The notes beneath the pieces were generated by a model. It ran no database searches. It was not told the origin of the DNA and saw nothing but the letters and a program-made list of their open reading frames with translations. The position numbers and the translations under genes were made by a program. DNA of 64,000 nucleotides, taken from the NCBI GenBank assembly GCA_009739215.1, contig VSJF01000006.1:186001-250000 (forward strand), read 5' to 3'. This DNA is from Floccularia luteovirens (Eukaryota; Basidiomycota; Agaricomycetes; Agaricales; Squamanitaceae). Within the stretch, counting starts at the first letter, position 1, and each line of letters opens with the position of its first letter. Below, piece by piece: positions 63,100-64,000 of this stretch.

Positions 63100-64000
63100 C
63101 TAGTGTTCCAATTTTAACAAAATCTTTTTCCCATATCGACCCTCCGACAACTTTGTTATCATAGATCTAACCTTTTCCGTTGCGACTTCGTCGGTATCTG
63201 TCGCTTCGATAGTTAAAATTTCATGTTCTGGTGCCTTGAGCTGTTCAATCATCAGCTACAGGATGAGGGTGATTTGGGATGAAATATTTTACTTTTTCGT
63301 CAGCCATCAATTGAGCAATTGATTTAATCATATTTTCTCTTTCAGCTGCAGATTTACTCGAGTACCAGCAAGTTTGCCAAAATCCATGTGCGGTCAGATT
63401 TTTGAATATGAATAAAGAGGTCGGTAGCGATAAGGGCTGTTTCGACATGGCACCATACGACACGAGATGGGAGTCTTTGCCTAGCAGTTTAGCCATCATG
63501 GTCGTTTCTTTCCCACCTAAGTCCAAGAATATCACTACAAAAGGCATATAATATGCTCATCCCCACTCACCGACACCATTGAGTCCCAAACGAATATTCT
63601 GTAACGCTTCAATGAAGAGTGATAATTGATGACCAGTCAACATACCGCTCGGCCAATCCGTGACATAAGTTGTTTCCTTGTTTCTTTGTCAGAGAGTTCA
63701 TCATATGTGAGTACTTCCCATGCGCCAAGACTGTAAAGGTGGTCCTTAAGCTTATCAAGGTTTTCCCTAATTCAATTACAATTAGTTATTACAATCAGGC
63801 AGACAAGAGACACATACCTGTTTCGTACGAGGTTTATTGTATTGAGACCCCATGCAGATGCGATTTGGATGACAGCTTGTCCAACCTAAGCTTGTGTTAT
63901 TCTTAAGGAAAGTCGCGAGAATGGAGATGGATAATGCACTGACAGCGCTATTGGCACCGTTCTGGATCACAAAATCACCTTTGGACAGATGTACAAATTC
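63100..64000 (-). CDS. ETR1: Mitochondrial enoyl-[ACP] reductase ETR1 (5' end beyond window)
   Basis: Reduces trans-2-enoyl-ACP with NADPH in mitochondrial fatty acid synthesis, the lipoic acid source. The right edge cuts the N-terminus. Visible: FVHLSKGDFVIQNGANSA, VGQAVIQIASAWGLNTINLV, RENLDKLKDHLYSLGA and DELSDKETRKQLMSRIGR. Next are NIRLGLNGVGGKETTMMAKL, LVSYGAMSKQPLSLPTSLFI, FKNLTAHGFWQTCWYS, and the end ILLKLEH-TAG at 63100. These are the MECR/ETR1 signatures of the MDR superfamily, including the Rossmann part and the substrate-lid FWQTxW segment. Introns about 63517-63570, 63598-63650, 63771-63820 and 63899-63955. One extra base at about 63249 shifts the frame between HPVADD and EQLKAPEHEI; probably an assembly error. 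Confidence 0.9.

Overview
This is a gene-dense stretch of a filamentous basidiomycete genome, most likely Agaricomycetes (mushroom-forming fungi). The evidence is short introns (mostly 50-65 nt, GTRNGT...YAG) in almost every gene, tight gene spacing with many divergent pairs, and a typical basidiomycete gene set. The species cannot be named from sequence alone. All genes below were reconstructed by hand-splicing and by recognising protein families; no search was run, so exon boundaries are approximate unless stated.

Layout, left to right. 1-6614 (-): the bulk of a giant ZNFX1/NFX1-type SF1 helicase fused to at least three CbxX/CfxQ-type AAA+ modules, running off the left edge; its helicase half holds a dense series of single-base insertions. 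7.3-10.1 kb: divergent pair of a xanthine/hypoxanthine phosphoribosyltransferase (-) and RNA polymerase III subunit RPC4 (+). 11.4-14.3 kb: an SLC35F-type transporter (+) and a small one-pass membrane protein (-). 15.6-20.3 kb: LIM-domain RhoGAP. 20.7-24.0 kb: F-box protein (-) and NBP35 (+). 24.3-27.0 kb: Slt2-related MAP kinase (-). 27.4-31.9 kb: symplekin (-). 32.0-35.4 kb: makorin-like E3 ligase (-) diverging from SAGA subunit HFI1/ADA1 (+). 35.5-41.2 kb: mitoribosomal protein mL44 (-) diverging from a Rgd2-type F-BAR/DEP/RhoGAP protein (+). 41.6-44.3 kb: a strongly divergent histone H2A (-) diverging from an M50B-like membrane peptidase (+). 44.7-47.8 kb: FIS1 (-) diverging from U2AF large subunit (+). 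48.1-53.4 kb: an amidase and its decayed tandem copy. 53.5-59.4 kb: COX23 (-), TAF10 (+), an FAD monooxygenase (-), SGF73 (+). 60.2-64.0 kb: a TKL-like (pseudo)kinase (-), a p24/ERP1-type cargo receptor (+) and the mitochondrial enoyl reductase ETR1 (-, cut by the right edge).

How the genes relate. Most are housekeeping genes with no operon-like logic: transcription and RNA processing (RPC4, symplekin, U2AF2 and three SAGA/TFIID subunits), mitochondria (mL44, FIS1, COX23, ETR1), Rho/cell-wall signalling (two RhoGAPs, Slt2-like MAPK), Fe-S assembly (NBP35) and secretion (p24). The unusual material is the helicase-AAA fusion gene, the divergent H2A, the active-plus-dead amidase pair, the kinase-like protein with an altered DFG motif and the Rgd2-type protein without an evident arginine finger.

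Sequence quality caveat. Eight otherwise intact conserved genes or gene positions are each broken by exactly one extra base, and about 22 further single extra bases lie in 2.5 kb of the helicase gene. I saw essentially no single-base deletions outside the pseudogene. This one-sided pattern looks like residual insertion error of a single-molecule assembly, so the frameshifts flagged below should not be read automatically as gene death.
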